From Metabacillus dongyingensis (lineage in GTDB: Bacteria; Bacillota; Bacilli; Bacillales; Bacillaceae): DNA of 64,000 bases. Below, piece after piece: positions 60,119-64,000 of this stretch. The stretch is taken from positions 1,924,001 through 1,988,000 of the forward strand of contig NZ_CP082944.1 of the NCBI RefSeq assembly GCF_019933155.2, read 5' to 3'. Numbering within the stretch: position 1 is the first letter of the stretch; each line of letters opens with the position of its first letter. A model generated the notes under the pieces. The model saw only the letters and a list, made by a program, of their open reading frames with translations. It made no database searches and was not told the DNA's origin. The position numbers and the translations under genes are program-made.

Positions 60119-60145
60119 TGTAACGAAATGGAAATCGCACTCGTC
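60119..60145 (+). promoter_or_regulatory. ECF (SigX/SigM-type) promoter of the DUF4349 gene
   Basis: TGTAAC, 17 nt, CGTC then TAAT. This fits the SigX/SigM/SigV class in Bacillus and lies 34 bp upstream of the lipoprotein start codon. Confidence 0.55.
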
Positions 60146-60178
60146 TAATCGTTTATATAAAAGGGGAGTGTGTTGATC

Positions 60179-61114
60179 ATGAAAAAGTTTGGAACTATTA
60201 TCGTTATCCTATTACTTACTTTATTTAGCGCAGCTTGCAGCAATTCAGAAAGCAAGTCAGATAAAAGCGCGGACAGCTCAGCCGGAAAGTCCGCCAATGA
60301 AATAGCGGACTCTGATATGACAATGAATTCAGAAGGTGAGCAGGCTGATAAAGCAGAAATTTCTTCACCTGAAAACAAAGTCTCGTCAACACCTGATAAC
60401 CGCAAAGTTATTTACACAGCTGATCTGTATATTAGAGTTAAAAACTTTAATCAGGCTGTATCGGCTTTTCAAGATACGATTGCCTCACTTGGCGGGTATG
60501 TCATTGAATCAAATACATATTCAAGTGAGGATGAAATGCCAAAAGAAGGGTCATTAACAGTCAAAGTCCCCCAGGATAAATTCCAGAGCTTCTTAAAAAC
60601 CGTTGAAAAAGGAAGCGTAAAAGTGAATCAGCAAACTGTCACAGGCCAGGATGTAACAGAGGAATACGTCGACCTAGAATCAAGACTGAAAGCAAAAAAG
60701 GCTGTTGAAGAAAGACTATTAAGCTTTATGAAAGATGCTCAAAAAACAGAGGATCTGCTGAAAATTTCCTCGGATCTAAGTGCAGTACAAGAGGAGATGG
60801 AACAGATTACAGGCAGAATCAATTACTTGAAAAACCAAACTTCTTTTGCAACGATCACGATGCAGATTTCTGAGGATAAGATTTCTGTGCCCGGACTTGA
60901 AAACGAAGAATTGAATACGTGGGAGAAAACGAAAAAACAGTTCATGGAAAGCCTGAACGCTCTGCTTGCAGCAGGTTCTGCCGTGATTGTCTTCACAGCA
61001 GGAAATCTTCCTGTTCTGCTAGTCCTTTTATTAATTTGTTTTGCAGTGTGGCTTGGAATTAAGAAATACATGAATAAAGGCAATTCAGCGCCTCCAACTG
61101 ATATGGGAGAATAA
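60179..61114 (+). CDS. DUF4349 lipoprotein
   Basis: 311 residues. Lipoprotein signal with lipobox FSAAC (Cys20), then a Ser/Asp/Lys-rich linker (about 21-75). The DUF4349 domain (about 78-255) has KVIYTADLYIRVKN and a central coiled coil (VEERLLSFMKDAQKTEDLL). A C-terminal membrane helix (about 265-300) is followed by a basic tail. Function unknown; envelope stress expression is suggested by the promoter. ATG 60179 follows AAAAGGGGAGTG. Confidence 0.88.
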   Translation: MKKFGTIIVILLLTLFSAACSNSESKSDKSADSSAGKSANEIADSDMTMNSEGEQADKAEISSPENKVSSTPDNRKVIYTADLYIRVKNFNQAVSAFQDTIASLGGYVIESNTYSSEDEMPKEGSLTVKVPQDKFQSFLKTVEKGSVKVNQQTVTGQDVTEEYVDLESRLKAKKAVEERLLSFMKDAQKTEDLLKISSDLSAVQEEMEQITGRINYLKNQTSFATITMQISEDKISVPGLENEELNTWEKTKKQFMESLNALLAAGSAVIVFTAGNLPVLLVLLLICFAVWLGIKKYMNKGNSAPPTDMGE

Positions 61115-61217
61115 TCTCTGGTTTTCGTTTTTCCATGATGAAAAAAGACGGGATGCGAATACCGTAAGCGTAGGGAGGAAATAAGATTTCGATCCGGTAA
61201 AGAAACGCGAAGAATAG

Positions 61218-61252
61218 AAAAAACAGACATCCGATAAGGATGTCTGTTTTTT
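61218..61252. terminator. Bidirectional terminator
   Basis: A 15-bp perfect stem (AAAAAACAGACATCC) with a 5-nt loop between the DUF4349 gene (+) and the small membrane gene (-). Confidence 0.88.
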
Positions 61253-61511
61253 ATGTGTAAATCAATGTTAAAACAAGCATCGTAACAAATACGGCACCGA
61301 TAATTCCGAGTATAGATTTCAGAAAGGATACCTTCGCATCTATTTTTCCATATTTGGTTAAGATTTTTTTGCTGAAATAGTGGACGATGAGATAAATGAC
61401 GACGAGGCCGATGAAAAATGTGACATTGCTCGTCTGAAAACCTGTAAAAGCAAGAAACAATCCGGTAAATAGAATATAAAGAGAGTATTCTAGGAGTGTA
61501 AGTAATTTCAT
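61251..61511 (-). CDS. Small three-span membrane protein
   Basis: 86 residues from ATG 61511, which follows CGGAGGTTATCC on the minus strand. Three hydrophobic helices (about residues 6-25, 29-48, 62-84) with a basic loop (KKILTKYGKID). Family not recognised; function unknown. An in-frame ATG 30 bp upstream lacks a site. Confidence 0.8.
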   Translation of the reverse strand: MKLLTLLEYSLYILFTGLFLAFTGFQTSNVTFFIGLVVIYLIVHYFSKKILTKYGKIDAKVSFLKSILGIIGAVFVTMLVLTLIYT

Positions 61512-61671
61512 ATGGGATAACCTCCGGGATGTAATACACATAATCCTATCATAAAAAAGTACCGTTCAAAACGTTTGGAATGTGAACATTAGATGGACTT
61601 TGCGGAAATGCCAGGAATATTTTTGAGGCAAAGCTGCAATTATTATTTTTTTTCGCCAGTTCGTGTTATAA

Positions 61672-63327
<1,656 letters not shown>

Positions 63328-63365
63328 GAAAGCTAAGCCGACTGTAATTTAGTCTGATCCAGCAC

Positions 63366-63396
63366 AAAAAAACCGCCAATCGGCGGTTTTTATTTT
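63366..63396. terminator. Terminator of ykpA
   Basis: AAAACCGCC/GGCGGTTTT stem, 4-nt loop, T-run; A-run on the left allows both directions. Confidence 0.85.
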
Positions 63397-63428
63397 TTTC
63401 TATCCAGCTGTCAACAAGCCCGGGGTTT

Positions 63429-63674
63429 TTATCCATCCATCTTTTTCACAGGCATCTGTTCTTGTGTGAGAGACTCTTCCTGTACGTATTTAATAAGGGA
63501 ATTTAACAGTTTATCATTCATTTTCCATTCTGACATCCATTTTACGATTTCAGGGTGTTCTTCAGTAAACCGAATGGGGGACATGGAGTGGATTTTGTCA
63601 GGTGCTTTGGGATACTTTAAATATTTGATTTTGTAATCCGCAAAAACCCAGTGCGGACTCCAAAGCACATTCAC
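63429..63674 (-). pseudogene. C-terminal remnant of a glycine betaine-binding protein
   Basis: The frame encodes LWSPHWVFADYKIKYLKYP, PDKIHSMSPIRF and EIVKWMSEWKMND. This is the end of OpuAC/ProX-type osmoprotectant-binding proteins, including the aromatic-box Trp-His of SPHW. All of the N-terminal part (signal peptide and first lobe) is absent, and homology seems to begin at VLWSPHW. The GTG at its start has no ribosome site. Probably a deletion remnant. Confidence 0.65.
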
Positions 63675-63805
63675 TCCAAGTACCGGAGCAAAACAAGAGA
63701 TGCGATAACGACCATAGACAGGGCAAGGATTCTTTGGTTATCCCGCCATAACGGTTGCAAGGATTGAGGTCGGTCGCGGATTTGAAGCAGGTATCGCATT
63801 GTCAT
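63671..63805 (-). CDS. Possible 44-aa small membrane protein
   Basis: A frame of 44 codons starting MTMRYLLQIRDR with one hydrophobic helix (LALSMVVIASLVLL). AAGG lies directly before the first ATG. It overlaps the start of the betaine-binding remnant. Could be a real small protein or chance. Confidence 0.3.
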   Translation of the reverse strand: MTMRYLLQIRDRPQSLQPLWRDNQRILALSMVVIASLVLLRYLE

Positions 63806-63869
63806 CCTTGCCATTATTTTAGACCGGATTACTCAAAATCTTGGACGAAGAAAAAAGAAGTATAAGAAG

Positions 63870-63898
63870 AAATCCTGCTTTTTCAAGCAGGATTTTTT
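63870..63898 (+). terminator. Terminator upstream of ykpB
   Basis: AAATCCTGCTT/AAGCAGGATTT stem, 4-nt loop, T-run. No intact plus-strand gene ends here, so it is either a relic or serves read-through from ykpA. Confidence 0.7.
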
Positions 63899-63951
63899 GT
63901 TTTTTCTCAATTGGTTCTATAAACTTATGATGTAGGGAAGGGGATGGAAAA

Positions 63952-64000
63952 GTGAAAGTATTAGTTGTTGGAGCAGGAGCGGTTGGCGGATATTTTGGTG
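63952..64000 (+). CDS. ykpB: 2-Dehydropantoate 2-reductase-like YkpB (partial)
   Basis: GTG start after GGAAGGGGATGG; the visible 16 residues read KVLVVGAGAVGGYFG, the NAD(P)-binding GxGxxG loop of ketopantoate reductases. The gene runs off the right edge. Adjacency to ykpA matches B. subtilis. Confidence 0.85.
   Translation, partial: MKVLVVGAGAVGGYFG

Noticed and set aside
60823..61539. 238-aa minus-strand ORF
   Set aside because: Lies antisense to the DUF4349 lipoprotein and overlaps a better-supported small membrane gene; composition is not protein-like.

Overview
The window is a gene-dense, low-GC Firmicute chromosome segment. Gene content and order point to the Bacillaceae (Bacillus sensu lato, for example a Metabacillus-like species); the species cannot be fixed from sequence alone. 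Much of the first 32 kb is collinear with the Bacillus subtilis cheV-ykyB-ykuC-ykuD-ykuE-fadH-ykuI-ykuJ-ykuK-abbA-darB-ccpC-ykuNOP-dapH-dapL-ykuS-ykuT-ykuU-ykuV region, and the right edge matches ykpA-ykpB. No rRNA, tRNA, CRISPR array, prophage or intact insertion sequence is visible.

Layout: 0-6 kb, cheV, an HD alarmone-hydrolase-like gene, ykyB, an HD-GYP membrane protein, ykuC and ykuD. 6-10 kb, an inserted polyphosphate module (ppx, ppk) with PhoP-box-like repeats before ppk. 10-18 kb, a PAS-GGDEF-EAL protein, ykuE, fadH, the EAL protein YkuI and three poorly known genes. 18-22 kb, a lactamase-fold/glutaredoxin pair, ykuJ, ykuK, abbA and darB. 22-25 kb, a drug exporter, a VOC protein and a TauE-type exporter. 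25-32 kb, ccpC, Fur-box-controlled ykuNOP, the lysine genes dapH-dapL, ykuS, ykuT and the peroxiredoxin pair ahpA/ykuV. 32-35 kb, a cold-shock gene, an acetate-type transporter with an upstream cre-like site, and small unknown genes. 35-47 kb, a complete reductive pyrimidine catabolism locus: uracil import, dihydropyrimidine dehydrogenase (PreT/PreA), dihydropyrimidinase, ureidopropionase, beta-alanine aminotransferase and semialdehyde dehydrogenase, with a PucR regulator and an uncharacterised 71-aa protein. 47-50 kb, a scrambled DeoR pseudogene and small accessory genes. 50-58 kb, a heterodimeric ABC exporter (yfiBC-like) and the yknWXYZ operon behind a perfect SigW-type promoter. 58-64 kb, a YdcF-like protein, LysE exporter, signal peptidase, DUF4349 lipoprotein with an ECF-type promoter, ABC-F protein YkpA, a betaine-binding-protein remnant and the start of ykpB.

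Most notable unexplained structure: a 21-bp tandem repeat family in two distant intergenic gaps, each followed by a shared GC-richer element that also sits between preT and preA; a DeoR regulator gene broken by an internal inversion; a candidate orphan small RNA between ykuV and the cold-shock gene; and an unknown small protein in the pyrimidine operon. Genes were called from ORF integrity, ribosome binding sites and remembered family motifs; no database search was run.
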